From NCBI RefSeq assembly GCF_000485595.1, contig NW_014577530.1:187720-209705 (forward strand): 21,986 bases of DNA. Reading direction: 5' to 3'. Below the pieces are notes generated by a model that was not told the origin of the DNA, did not search any database, and saw only the letters and a list, made by a program, of their open reading frames with translations. The DNA comes from Priapulus caudatus (taxonomy: Eukaryota; Priapulida; Priapulimorpha; Priapulimorphida; Priapulidae). Within the stretch, counting starts at the first letter, position 1. Every line of letters starts with the position of its first letter. The position numbers and the translations under genes were made by a program. This document shows, one piece after another, positions 9,601 to 18,460 of this stretch.

Positions 9601-12536
9601 GTCTATATAAATATTGCTATATAATTGCCAAAACCTACCTAATTTCCATTATTTTTGTTTAAATAAATCAAACCCCTGTGATACGTTTTTGGGGCCAGCC
9701 CTTATTCATTCACATACCATAAAAATGAGGCAAAAATCCGTTGAAGCTGAAACTGTACTAATGGCAATTTTCCATTTTTTGCCCCAAAAAATTGCCGTTG
9801 GTCGAAAGTACGTCGACTGGCCTGGCCGTACTCCAAAATAGGACGTGCATACCGTCTCATAGCAAGTAAAACTATACCCTAATTTCAAACATGTGGGTCA
9901 AACGGTTCCTGAGTATCGTTGACCGCTAAGCCAAAATGTTGCACGGACGTACGACGGACGGACGACCCATCGGCCAATAGCTATCTTGACGATGGTCGAA
10001 GCGTTGAGCCTAAAAAATCAGTAAGATTTTGCATAGAAGCTTGACTGTATCCTTAATCTGCTTCAAGTCCACAAAAGTGGTATTTATGAGGGTATAATTC
10101 ACTTGTATGACATTCTGGATTGAAGTATGTGTGTATGTGCATGTACTAGTATTTTATCATATTGAAAACAGCAATATTCCAAGTGAAAACTAAACAACCT
10201 ACCTATCCTCTTTCGGCCTTGTGACCAATAAGGCCAGAAGGCTGCAATGGTCTCATGCTCATATGTTGATATATCATGTGAAAAACACCACAGGGCTGCG
10301 GCCGGGCGCGCGTGACGCCCGCGCCCGACGATGTGCTAACGAATCTGGTTTCCTGGCATTTTCTTTCACCAGGCCTATACAAAAACAAGTAGAACTACGG
10401 TGCAGGATTTAGAATTATGTGTGTATTAGGTTTGTACCAGCAGTATGAGTTATGACCATTCTACTTACATGTTGATCCATGCCAGCGGTTTCCTACGCAT
10501 CTGCTGGGTTCTGAATATAACAACATTGTTATAATACAGGTCACAGTTTTCTATGATTATAAAATGTAAGGTACTATAGGAATTTGATCATTTTAACTTG
10601 AGGAATCAATTAACAGACATATGATATGCAGGGTTTCTTATACATAAGAGGCACAGTGGCGCACCGCCGTTTGTCAAATTTAACATCACCATTGTGAAAA
10701 TGTTTCAGGGTGCCTCAAATGCAGTCTAAGACATTCAAAATGTTAAACCTTTGAGGACTTCCCCCATCTCCCTCTCTCCCCACACGTCCGCCTTTAGCAT
10801 CCGCATTGCGGTGCCTTTGAATCCATCGATGCGCCAGGTGTTTTTCCCAAACTGCCCATTACCTCCTTTTTCTAATTTTCCCTCTTTTTCTAATTTTCCC
10901 CAGAAGAAGAAACCGCCTGATATGTATATGACACCCACATACCTCCTACAATTGTGCTGTTGTGTGGGGGGCGGGTGCACAGTTTGCAGGCGTTGCAGCT
11001 TTGAATGCCACTTTAATGTTAACTTAATTTATATCGGTACTTATACACCAAGAGTAATGTATAGTTCTAGCAGCGAGCAGCAGCATTACTATTATTGACA
11101 CTACCTGCTCAGGGTTCTGCCCAGGATTTTTTAGTGTCGGGCGCATCCAAGTTGCGACGAAGTCGATAGATGCAAGCGCCGTAGGCCGCGAAGCCAATCT
11201 AGGGCGGGTCCGGGGCATGCCCCACCGGGAAATTTTTTAATTTTGATAGTTCTGAAAACTCAATTTCCTGCATTGCTGAAGCCAATAAAGCCCATATATC
11301 ACTTTTGCTTTTTATGATATCAAAAATTAGTGCCGCGGCGCGAGATATATGAGTGCCGGGTGGCAACCGCGAGTGCCGGGCACACCCGCCCACCGCCGCC
11401 CACCGTGGGCAGAACCCTGCTGCTTCTACATAATTATATTGGGTGTTCCTTCTGAAATATGAGTGTTTTGCTGTGCTAGGCATGTGTTTTCAATTTAGAT
11501 TGGATGTGAATTCGTCAAATGTATTAAACCGTATGTATTACACATTTAAGATCCTTAAATTAACAGGTTATGTTTAGTGACATGGATAGTAGCAGGAGTT
11601 AATAAAGACAAATTTGTCTTTATTAAAACAATTTTGACTTGTTATTTATTACTTATTTTTTTACTTAAAATTTATTAAGACAAATTTGTCTTTATTAACT
11701 CCTGATAGTAGTAGTAATACCGGCACCTTTATCAGAATTAGAAACAGTTTTCAAACGTTTTTACAAGTGTATTTTTACCCTGTGAAACTCCCCCCCCCCC
11801 CCAATGTTAGGTTGCACCTTGGTAACAAATATTTCTCATTATGCTGAATGAATCAATTTAAAGAGAGAGCATTTGTATACTCTACTCTTCTTAAAACGAT
11901 CTAATTATATAGTTTTCCGACAAGTAGTAGTGTGGAATTGCAGTTAGTGATGATATCGGCGGTCTAACGAACTCTCATTGTGTTGGTTGTAAGATTATTT
12001 CATGACACATCATGCAAGAATGCAATACTTGTCTCTTACAATAGTTGTCTCTTTGCCAATTGACAGGTATAGCCGAATTGTGCGATAAACGCAATGAGCT
12101 TCACAAACAGATCATACAAGAAGAGAATGAAAAGTCGAAACTGCAGAATGACCTTCGCATTATTACCGACAGATTGGCGAAGGTCAATGAAAACCTCAGC
12201 AGAAAAATTGCAGCGAGGAACGAGTTTGACAAAACGATAGCCGAAACGGAGTCTGCATATTCAAAGGTGCGTTCGCACACGGCGCTGTATCATTGGTGAT
12301 CATTCATCGAAAACCACTTACACTGCGCACGCGAGTAACCAGGTCTTGTGAAACGTTGATTTAGATTCTGATAAGAGCAGTCGGACCACGCTAACATAAT
12401 AACTTTTGTCATTTGTTGCTTGCATGCTTAGATCCTGGAGAGCTCACAGAGTTTGCTGAACGTTCTCAAGCGTGAGTCGGTGGAGCTCAAGGAAAGGGTG
12501 ACAAGTGCTGGGCCTCTGAAGGCCACTTCGCAATGA
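6652..12536 (+). CDS. SSNA1: SSNA1 (microtubule-associated coiled-coil protein of centrosomes and cilia)
   Basis: Complete three-exon gene. Exon 1 is 6652-6703 ([17 protein letters not shown]), ending in phase 1 before GTAAGT. Exon 2 is 12067-12266, after a TTGACAG acceptor. Exon 3 is 12432-12536, ending LKATSQ and a stop. The 118-residue product matches the usual length of about 119. The family signatures are present: [30 protein letters not shown] and [15 protein letters not shown]. Almost the whole chain is predicted coiled coil, which in this family polymerises into fibrils that bind and branch microtubules at centrosomes, basal bodies and the midbody. Intron 1 is 5,363 bp and holds a dead LINE, several MITEs and a candidate antisense gene; intron 2 is 165 bp. 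The gene diverges from DHX16. No canonical AATAAA lies close after the stop. Confidence 0.97.
7031..7168. mobile_element. 138-bp fold-back element with 9-bp TSD
   Basis: Almost the whole element is one long inverted repeat: tagtccgactccgagtttcc on the left is mirrored by ggaaactcggacta on the right, and the arms continue to a short loop at about 7095-7105. Direct repeats cgtaaattg flank it exactly (7022-7030 and 7169-7177). The left end carries an extra 6-bp duplication (ctccga). A 9-bp duplication with a fold-back shape fits a Mutator-like MITE. It lies in SSNA1 intron 1. Confidence 0.8.
7316..8340 (-). mobile_element. Broken LINE (CR1/Jockey-type) reverse transcriptase
   Basis: Translation of the minus strand in shifting frames shows pieces of a non-LTR retrotransposon reverse transcriptase. 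From high to low coordinates: [20 protein letters not shown] and [22 protein letters not shown] and HHQHGF (about 8200-7920); then a jump to [16 protein letters not shown]; then [14 protein letters not shown] and a C-terminal part with RAVRW (7684-7316). The catalytic core is missing or ruined: the segment between HQHGF and FINDL is deleted, and where FADD/YADD should follow there is [10 protein letters not shown]. Several frameshifts and stops separate the pieces. It is a dead fragment in antisense orientation within SSNA1 intron 1. The endonuclease part was not seen. Confidence 0.8.
8341..10202. other. SSNA1 intron 1 sequence without recognisable genes
   Basis: No coding region, RNA gene or clean terminal repeats could be supported here. 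Notable content: a 10-bp G run at 8845-8854, an 11-bp C run at 8997-9007, and a run of acgg/acgt repeats at about 9942-9967, similar to repeats often found near the ends of invertebrate transposons. Short open stretches occur in all frames but carry no recognisable motifs. Confidence 0.6.
10203..10500 (-). CDS. Candidate short two-exon gene in SSNA1 intron 1
   Basis: Not recognised. An ATG at 10500 opens [10 protein letters not shown] and runs to a strong donor GTAAGT (10468-10463); the exon would be 10500-10469. An acceptor TGTATAG precedes 10374. The second exon, 10374-10203, continues in matching phase (M-P-G-E-R-K-C-Q-E) to a TAG stop, giving about 68 residues. The middle is Arg/Ala/Gly-rich and coded by a GC-rich patch (about 10297-10330) that stands out from the AT-rich intron. 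The ATG follows a CAGCAG acceptor-like sequence, so more 5' exons are possible. The second exon also stays open on the opposite strand, which weakens the case. It could be a small gene, a transposon fragment or chance. Confidence 0.25.
10865..10900. repeat. 18-bp tandem duplication
   Basis: Two adjacent 18-bp copies of [c/t]ctttttctaattttccc lie at 10865-10882 and 10883-10900, differing only in the first base. They sit in a pyrimidine-rich part of SSNA1 intron 1. No function is implied. Confidence 0.85.
11110..11419. mobile_element. hAT-like MITE, 310 bp
   Basis: Perfect 14-bp terminal inverted repeats cagggttctgccca (11110-11123 and, reversed, 11406-11419) match the CAGGGTTCT class of hAT ends. 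The interior holds gggtccggggcatgcccc and a run of T bases, a composition familiar from non-autonomous hAT elements. No 8-bp target duplication could be read with confidence. No transposase is present. Confidence 0.7.
11593..11704. mobile_element. 112-bp palindromic element, CAGGAGT ends, 7-bp TSD
   Basis: The element begins caggagttaataaagac and ends with its near-complement, tttattaactcctg. Each arm of about 33 bp is itself palindromic around aaagacaaatttgtcttt. Direct repeats atagtag flank it (11586-11592 and 11705-11711). The spacer between arms is AT-rich. Two smaller relatives occur at 13037 and 13999. The superfamily is uncertain; 7-bp duplications are unusual. Confidence 0.75.
11712..12066 (+). 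other. Last part of SSNA1 intron 1
   Basis: AT-rich intron sequence up to the TTGACAG acceptor of exon 2. It includes a run of 13 C bases at 11790-11802. Nothing else was recognised. Confidence 0.7.
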
Positions 12537-12848
12537 GCAACGCAGACAAATGACACCATAGTGTGAATACCGTCCCTAACCTTGTTATATATAGTACCGC
12601 CTTCTTTATAAATAAGAAATGCAAATATGTACATTAACTCGAGCGTCGAGATTGAATTTGTGTGATTGTCAAGGTCAACGATGTTAGATAATTACAGAAT
12701 CCACCAACCTCACTTCATGGGAGTGTTCCTTGTGGGTTAATGTGCTTGTAAATAGTAAATAGTAATAGTAATAGTAAATAGTAGAGCACGTGCGTTTGCA
12801 GTAAAAAACATGCATGTGTATATAAAATTTAAAACTTTATTTGTAATA
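12537..12848. other. SSNA1 3' flank, convergent with a candidate minus-strand gene
   Basis: This stretch should contain the SSNA1 3' UTR. It has no canonical AATAAA on the plus strand; weaker variants (AGTAAA near 12800, TATAAA near 12822) are present. A short imperfect repeat of (a)tagta units lies at about 12750-12785. Confidence 0.5.
12836..12841 (-). terminator. Candidate polyadenylation signal AATAAA
   Basis: The plus strand reads tttatt, so the minus strand carries AATAAA only 7 nt after the TAA stop (12849-12851) of the candidate membrane-protein gene. This supports a transcript ending here, although AT-rich DNA makes chance hexamers common. Confidence 0.4.
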
Positions 12849-14204
12849 TTATGTATTGGATATGTTTATTGTTTGTAACACTCCTGAGAGCACATACCCA
12901 ATGGCAGTAGCAAGCACAACGTCTGCCTTATACAAAATAGCATATTTTGTACTTAGGTTCCATAGCAAAATGATGCCAAACACATATATAGCCAGCTGCA
13001 GTGCAGATGCAGTGAAATATAAACCAATCGTACAATCATGAGTGAATAAAAACACATTTGTTTTTATTTACTCCTGGTACAATTATTCAATGATATATAT
13101 CTTCTATTATGATACAAAATACTACTGATGAAAATACACGTTCCAATTTTGGCTGATATTTAAATAAATCAACGATGCTACAAAAACAAACTTACCAAAA
13201 ATACACCTCTAGGAAATGCTAGAATTCATTGCTACCAGTATGCACAGCTTATCCTTCTGATTAAAATCACACAGCTAAGTAGCACTGTCTGATATCACGA
13301 AAACGCTTGTAAATATCCATTTAATTTTATGTTAGTCCGCCATTCCCTGTGTAGCTACAGGGAGAAGCATGTTGCTTGAAATAACTGATGTAGCAAATTT
13401 CAGATGACAGTTTCAAATAGATAGTGAGTACAGACTAGTAGCTTGTTTCTTCAACATACAAAATCCGCATTGAAACGCGCTTTTCTGCGACTTGATCAAA
13501 ATTTAAGAAAACGAGTGACTTTTGAAAATTGGATGCAAGTGACGGGACCAGCTTAGTCATGTTAAGTTCACAACACACATCTACGTCGGCTGCCGTTGAG
13601 TGGTTAGTCATTACACTACTACTGCGCTGTCTACTTGACAGATGAGACTCAGATGTACGCTAACTCCCAGTTTCCTATTCAGCCAACCGCAGAGAAAAGG
13701 GCAGAGGACAAATCATGTCTAGGCATGTCACAAATATACTGTCCGATCCCATGACTAACGCTTTCCTGACTTAACTGAAAAGAAGACTAGTGTTTACTTT
13801 TAATTTCCGTACATACTTTTGGACACTGATAATAATAAAGGGGTACAATCAAAACATAACTAATCGAAAATTTATCGATATACAGTTAAGAGTAGCAGAT
13901 AAGGGACCAGAAACTCTAAGGGTAGAATATGGGAATAAACGCCTTGTACACATTAGCAAGCTTGGCAGACAAGTTCCTACTGTAATAAACATGTAAATCA
14001 GGAGTCTATCAATAGATTGATACGCTCTTGATGTAATACATAGTACACACCTGACTACTAGATGTTTCGTGTGAAAAGATGAAGACTTACCAAATTAACT
14101 ATGATCACTGCTTTGTAAAGCAGCAAGTGTGTGGCAGAGTTTCCTTCTCGCAAAATATACTTCATAGTTAATATCCCTCGTAAGTGTATCAAGTTAACCA
14201 CCAT
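12849..14204 (-). CDS. Candidate two-exon small membrane protein (86 aa)
   Basis: Not recognised. Exon 1 would run from an ATG at 14204 (MVVNLIHLRGILTMKYILR) to 14091, followed by a strong donor GTAAGT. Exon 2 would start at 12995 after the acceptor ACTGCAG and run to a TAA at 12849. Both boundaries are phase 0, so the join is open throughout and gives 86 residues. The chain is hydrophobic at the junction (KAVIIVNL, then LAIYVFGIILLW), and a second hydrophobic stretch (VVLATAIGYVLSGVL) lies near the C-terminus, suggesting two membrane segments. AATAAA follows the stop almost immediately. The frame stays open upstream of the ATG, so further 5' exons are possible; an open stretch at about 14660-14870 could be one but did not join in phase. 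Support is splice signals only. Confidence 0.3.
13037..13076. mobile_element. 40-bp palindromic mini-element, 7-bp TSD
   Basis: The sequence starts catgagtgaataaaaac and ends gtttttatttactcctg, so it is almost entirely one palindrome. Direct repeats gtacaat flank it exactly (13030-13036 and 13077-13083). It resembles a single arm of the 112-bp element at 11593-11704 closed on itself. It lies within intron 1 of the candidate membrane-protein gene. Confidence 0.65.
13999..14030. mobile_element. Possible 32-bp palindromic mini-element
   Basis: The sequence starts caggagtctatcaat and ends attgatacgctcttg, giving arms that pair at 12 of 15 positions around a 2-bp centre. The flanks atgtaa (13991-13996) and atgtaat (14031-14037) suggest a target duplication, offset by two bases on the left. 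It shares the CAGGAGT end with the elements at 11593 and 13037 but is more diverged. Confidence 0.4.
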
Positions 14205-15683
14205 AATGTGTGTAGCTATGAAAACAAGAACCAGTCGTAGTTAATGTAATATCGCCAACGCATAAAAAGTGGTAGAATTATAAAAATAGCACTGTGTCAT
14301 CAAAACATGAATATCAAATTATCATATATGCAAAAATACAGTTGTTGTGAAGATGCTGCTAGTGCTAGTGCGTATCTCATTGATCAGCCGCCTTTTATTT
14401 AAAAACGTTGGGATTTTTGTGCCTTGTACTGCTCCATGACGCTTCCAAGTTAGTATATATATATACATTTACATCGATAATACTGAGTAATTCCATATGT
14501 GCAACAGTAATAGTGCCGAGTCACTCTACCCCTAGTGATTATGATACCATCATTGTTTTCTTGCATCTTGCGGGCGTCAAAACTGGAGCAAAGGGAAATC
14601 TGTAAAACTTGCAAATGTACATAGTCAACTAGAGAGTGTGATTAACCCCAAAAACTGTAATGAAAAGCACACTTCAGTACACACTTGCTGTCCCACGTTT
14701 TCAGAGCAGTCAGATGTGCCACTGCGGCACCAAGAATTTCTGAACCAACCCACTTTGTGTTCTCAACACCTGATACCTTAGAGCAATCAGGCAATAATTG
14801 TGCTAGTGTATGCATTACGTTTCCGCTGCGCGAATCAGTCAAAGAGGGTTTACTACGGTTTCCTAGAAACCGACGCACTGTACTTCCTTTCTAAATTTAA
14901 TCCTGCACACATGGTTCTGCTTGCGTAGGAACCGAGAGTTCATCACAATTACATGCTACATTAGCTAGCACACGAGCTGTGCATTTGTTGTGTCCAGCTT
15001 TTCTTCCATTGAATTCCGCACACGTCTCGCATTCCATTCAAACCGTATCCGTCGCAACCAAGAGTAGATAATATAACATGTTATATTATCTACTCTGGTT
15101 GAAACCGACCTGCTGTAACCTTTGCCCCGTCGTCTGCACATAAATAACATATTTCGCTTCAAGTTCAGCAAAACTTTGGCAATCGGTCGACTAGATATCG
15201 ATTGGAATTCTTCGTTTCGTAAAAATTTCCCGCAACAACGTTTGTAATAATTTGCGCGTGCAACCAATGAGCCGACGACTGCGCTACGCTCGACTCCATC
15301 CCATTCTCTCAGGCTCGTCTGTTTTGAAACCTATACACCATCTGTTTCATCATCGCAAGTGCTCCGGAGAAATGCAGCGACAATTTGGCTATTGGCTTTG
15401 GATCTATGGGATATTGACGCGACGCTGCGTTTACGTAATCGACTCGCAAATCATTGCATTCCACACAGTACTGATGAACGTAACAAAAATAAGTCGGGCC
15501 AATTAGCGCAGACCACTCGGAGAGACCTTCGGAAAATGTATAAACCAAAGCGACCATCTAACCCAGCTATGCGGCACATGCGCATAAAAGCAGCAAGATC
15601 TCAGTACAAAACTATTACTCCGATTTCTCATCTCAACGAAAATAAAGCCTTTGTTTACACATCCGTGAATCGAAAAAACGACA
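14205..15683. other. 3' flank of SH3RF, no supported gene
   Basis: This region lies downstream of the SH3RF stop and should contain its 3' UTR. Candidate minus-strand polyadenylation signals are ATTAAA at 14895-14900 and AATAAA near 14393-14400; neither is close to the stop. A perfect 36-bp palindrome sits at 15061-15096. An open stretch at about 14642-14878 is free of stops on both strands but matches nothing I recognise. Confidence 0.5.
15061..15096. repeat. Perfect 36-bp palindrome
   Basis: The 18-bp arm agagtagataatataaca (15061-15078) is followed directly by its exact complement (15079-15096), with no spacer. The flanks caacca and ggttga extend the pairing with one base missing. No target duplication is visible. 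Confidence 0.95.
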
Positions 15684-18101
15684 TCAAAAGCTCTCGACAA
15701 ACGTTCCAGGGAACAGCCCGCCCTTACCGGTCCGCTGCAGCGTGCCCTTGTACCATCCGTCGTCGCGCTTCTTGTGCACGTACACAATATCGCCAATCTT
15801 CAGCTCGAGCTCATGCTCCCCCTGGGGAGGGTAGGGAACGACGCAGCGAAAGCGTTCCCGGATCAGCGGCGCCGGCTGCATCGGCCTCGAGTCCGACTGC
15901 AAATCCGCGGCCGTGGCGCCATCTGGCGTCGACAGCGAGCGGTTCGCAGCAGACGTGATGTCACCGTCGGACCGATGGTGTCGGCCTTGCGCCGCCGCCG
16001 CCGCCGTCACGGGGGAGCCACCGTCCGCGGTCGGGAGCGGATGCAGCTGCCCGGCGTGTTTCTTCCGACCGCTGCCCGTTAGGAAGTGGAAGAGGTCCTT
16101 CGCGGACTTCTCCTTCTTTCCACCAAACCTCTTCTTCTTCTTCTCGAGCTTCTCCTCCTTCCAGCCCTTTGCCGCGTCCGGCCGCGCGTCTCCGTGCCAC
16201 AAGCCGCCGCCGCCTCCGCCGCCGCCGCCGCCGCCGACGGACATGTTGGGCGGGGCCGACACGGTGCTGGAGGTCGGCGTGACCTGACCGAGCACGGACG
16301 GCGACGAGACGACGCGGCGCGACGCCGCCGACGCGCTCACGTACGGCCGCGGAGGCACCGCCGCCGCCGCAGTCGTCATCCCGCACGTCTGCCTCGGCGG
16401 GATCGACACCTCCGACTTGGGGCTGCCGCCGAGCGCGCACGTTCGCACGCCCGCGGTGGGCTGCCTCGCGGCGGCGGCCCGCTGAGGCAGCGTCGACGGC
16501 GACTTCGCCGCCTGCGCGTAGTTACCCGGGAAGACGCCGGCTGCGTTCGTCCGCAGGCAGATGCCGCGGTACCAGCCGTCGTGACACTTCTCGAGCACGC
16601 TGTACAGGTCGCCCTTACGCAGTTCCAGTTCGTCCGGCTTCTGGGGCTTGTACGGGTAGAGGGCGCTGTACAGAAGGGCCGGCTGGTTCTTCTTCGCTGC
16701 GGACGCGAGCCGCGCCGCGCTGATCCCGGACGTGCCGAGAGCGACCGAGCCTTGCACCGCGCCGCCACCGCCCGGCCCCGCACAGGACAGCATCGTCGTC
16801 GGGTAAGCTTCCTTCCCTGCTTGGGGCGGAGGGTGCAGCGGTGGCAGCCGGGCAGACTCGGTGCTCGTTCGCGGAGGAAGCGTCACCATGCCGATCTCGA
16901 GCGAGTGCCGCTGCGACGGCACAGCCGCGCGTACCGGCGACGACGGCAACGCCGACATCGAGTGTCGCTTTTTTGTCGGCAGCAAGGCGGCCGCGCGCGC
17001 CGGCGTCGTCTGCTGCCCGTCGCTCTCCGACGTGTCCGACGTGCTCGGGGTAGGTGGCGCCACCTTCGCCGGACCGGGCGCGCTCGCCGATAACTTGATG
17101 AGCGCCTTCGCCGGATTGTTCAGGTCGACAAACGAAATCGGGAAGATGCCGATCCTGTCGGCGAGCCGGCCCTCCGCCCAGTTCTCATCGACGCGTCGTA
17201 TCACCTGGATGACGTTCCCCTTCTTGAACGTGAGACAATCCTTCTCGTTCTGATCGCTCACCTTGAAGTCGTACAGCGCCTTCGCCTGCGGCGCCGCGCT
17301 GGGCAGAGGCGTCAGCACCTGGATGTAGCTGACAGGAAGGAATCCGTGGCGGCCGTCGATCTCGCCGACGTACCAATTGTCGTCGATCTGCTTGCGAAGC
17401 AGGATGAGGTCGCCGCGTGCGAAGGTCAGGTCGCCGTGCTCCCTCGCCTCGTAAGCGAACAGCGCCCGCGCGCACGGCTGCGCGGGCCGCTGCTCGCCCG
17501 CCGCGTGCGACGGGCTGCGCTGCGGTGGCGTCCCGCGGCTCCCGCCCGCCTGTGTCGTCGTCGTCGTCGCGGAGATGCCTAGGCGCGGCGAGCAGACTGT
17601 CCGCGCGGGAGACTCGCGCGCGGAGATGCCAGCAAGCCCCGGACTCGTTCCGGCCGATTGCGCGTCGCCCGTCTTAGCGACGCTACCTGGCGAACCGCCC
17701 GTGTTAGCGACGCCACCTGGCGAGCCGCCCGTGTTAGCGATGCCACCTGGCGATCCGCCCGTGTTAGCGACGCCACCTGGCGAGCTGCCGGTGTTAGCGA
17801 TGCCACCTGGCGAGCCGCCCACTACATTGTTGCTTGCAGTTGGCAGCTGCGCGTCAGTGACACTGCGCGTCTTCAGCCCCTCCAGTAGCCGCACGAGGAG
17901 GATGTTCGTTGGAAGACCGTCAACCTTAACATCGACCAGCGTCCGGCATTCGGGACAGCGGAGTTCGCGATGCGACTCGACGATCTCCTCGAGGCATCGT
18001 CTGCAGAACGTGTGTTGGCACGGCAACACGCGACTGGTCTCGTCCAGCATCTCGAAGCACACCGAGCACTCGAGTAGGTCGTTCAACAGCTTGTGATCCA
18101 T
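15684..18101 (-). CDS. SH3RF1: SH3RF/POSH (RING E3 ligase and JNK-pathway scaffold), single exon
   Basis: Complete 805-residue protein in one uninterrupted exon. The start is the ATG at 18101 (MDHKLLNDLLECSVC), aligning with family N-termini; the frame stays open 16 codons further upstream but has no ATG there. A C3HC4 RING lies at 12-52 (C12, C15, C28, H30, C33, C36, C49, C52). Four SH3 domains lie at about 208-266, 271-329, 475-533 and 747-805, each with the ALYDF-like start and a conserved Trp. Between SH3-2 and SH3-3 are the KKRHS and QRHSLEI motifs also found in vertebrate SH3RF1. Known role: the RING gives ubiquitin ligase activity, and the protein scaffolds Rac, MLK kinases, MKK4/7 and JNK in stress and apoptosis signalling and in trafficking. 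Oddities are a 5x10-residue repeat at about 95-144, an 11-residue glycine run near 623-633, very high GC, and no introns in the coding region. It lies 359 bp downstream of CCDC12 on the same strand. Confidence 0.97.
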   Translation of the reverse strand: MDHKLLNDLLECSVCFEMLDETSRVLPCQHTFCRRCLEEIVESHRELRCPECRTLVDVKVDGLPTNILLVRLLEGLKTRSVTDAQLPTASNNVVGGSPGGIANTGSSPGGVANTGGSPGGIANTGGSPGGVANTGGSPGSVAKTGDAQSAGTSPGLAGISARESPARTVCSPRLGISATTTTTQAGGSRGTPPQRSPSHAAGEQRPAQPCARALFAYEAREHGDLTFARGDLILLRKQIDDNWYVGEIDGRHGFLPVSYIQVLTPLPSAAPQAKALYDFKVSDQNEKDCLTFKKGNVIQVIRRVDENWAEGRLADRIGIFPISFVDLNNPAKALIKLSASAPGPAKVAPPTPSTSDTSESDGQQTTPARAAALLPTKKRHSMSALPSSPVRAAVPSQRHSLEIGMVTLPPRTSTESARLPPLHPPPQAGKEAYPTTMLSCAGPGGGGAVQGSVALGTSGISAARLASAAKKNQPALLYSALYPYKPQKPDELELRKGDLYSVLEKCHDGWYRGICLRTNAAGVFPGNYAQAAKSPSTLPQRAAAARQPTAGVRTCALGGSPKSEVSIPPRQTCGMTTAAAAVPPRPYVSASAASRRVVSSPSVLGQVTPTSSTVSAPPNMSVGGGGGGGGGGGLWHGDARPDAAKGWKEEKLEKKKKRFGGKKEKSAKDLFHFLTGSGRKKHAGQLHPLPTADGGSPVTAAAAAQGRHHRSDGDITSAANRSLSTPDGATAADLQSDSRPMQPAPLIRERFRCVVPYPPQGEHELELKIGDIVYVHKKRDDGWYKGTLQRTGKGGLFPGTFVESF
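17671..17820 (-). repeat. In-frame 30-bp minisatellite in SH3RF
   Basis: Five consecutive 30-bp units (17671-17700, 17701-17730, 17731-17760, 17761-17790, 17791-17820) encode decapeptides of the type GGSPGG[IV]ANT between the RING and the first SH3 domain. Units differ by a few bases, mostly silent or I/V swaps. The unit length keeps the frame, so copy-number changes would only alter linker length. Confidence 0.95.
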
Positions 18102-18460
18102 CGCAGGTCGAGCGTAAAGCGCTACAACGTTAGCGGTGGAGGCAGTCACACAATTCCCACTTCACAGCGTTCACTTGATCTAAAGTCAGTACATTAGAAA
18201 GTCATGTTCCTTTACCTAGCTGGCCACATCTCAATCGTCATATAATAGTCATTATACTGAGCTTAGATGAGAGTCATGATCAGCTAGCGCATCACACAAT
18301 CAATACATTAGAGTCTAGAAGATCGCCGGAAGCACTGGGACACATCACGAGTAAGCTGCACCATCGTACCCGGTCGCAATTCCCAACATGATTGTCGTGT
18401 CTCGCAATAAAAAAAAATTTTTTTTAAGTCGGTTCTCTCCGGAGATCGCTCAGGAGGCGA
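18102..18460 (-). promoter_or_regulatory. Spacer between CCDC12 stop and SH3RF start
   Basis: This 359-bp spacer must contain the CCDC12 3' UTR and the SH3RF 5' UTR and promoter. It holds a run of nine A and eight T bases at 18409-18425. No canonical AATAAA for CCDC12 is seen on the minus strand. A possible donor (GTAAAG near 18213) could mark a 5' UTR intron of SH3RF, but that is unproven. Confidence 0.45.

Noticed and set aside
10295-10335. GC-rich patch with an 8-bp stem as a terminator or RNA hairpin
   Set aside because: An isolated short stem in a eukaryotic intron has no supporting context.
12855-13041. IGLYFT in the minus-strand frame, recalling the VMA21 family
   Set aside because: The match is six residues only, the rest does not align, and the segment lies before the likely splice acceptor.
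14642-14894. Stop-free stretch on both strands between SH3RF and the candidate membrane gene
   Set aside because: The minus-strand frame looks somewhat protein-like but begins with GTG, has no recognisable family, and I found no splice sites that join it in phase to neighbours.
15359-17093. Long plus-strand open frames rich in Arg
   Set aside because: They are antisense shadows of the GC-rich SH3RF coding exon, with low-complexity translations.
18102-18149. N-terminal extension of SH3RF by 16 codons
   Set aside because: The frame is open but has no ATG; its first codon is GTG. The ATG at 18101 aligns with the family start.
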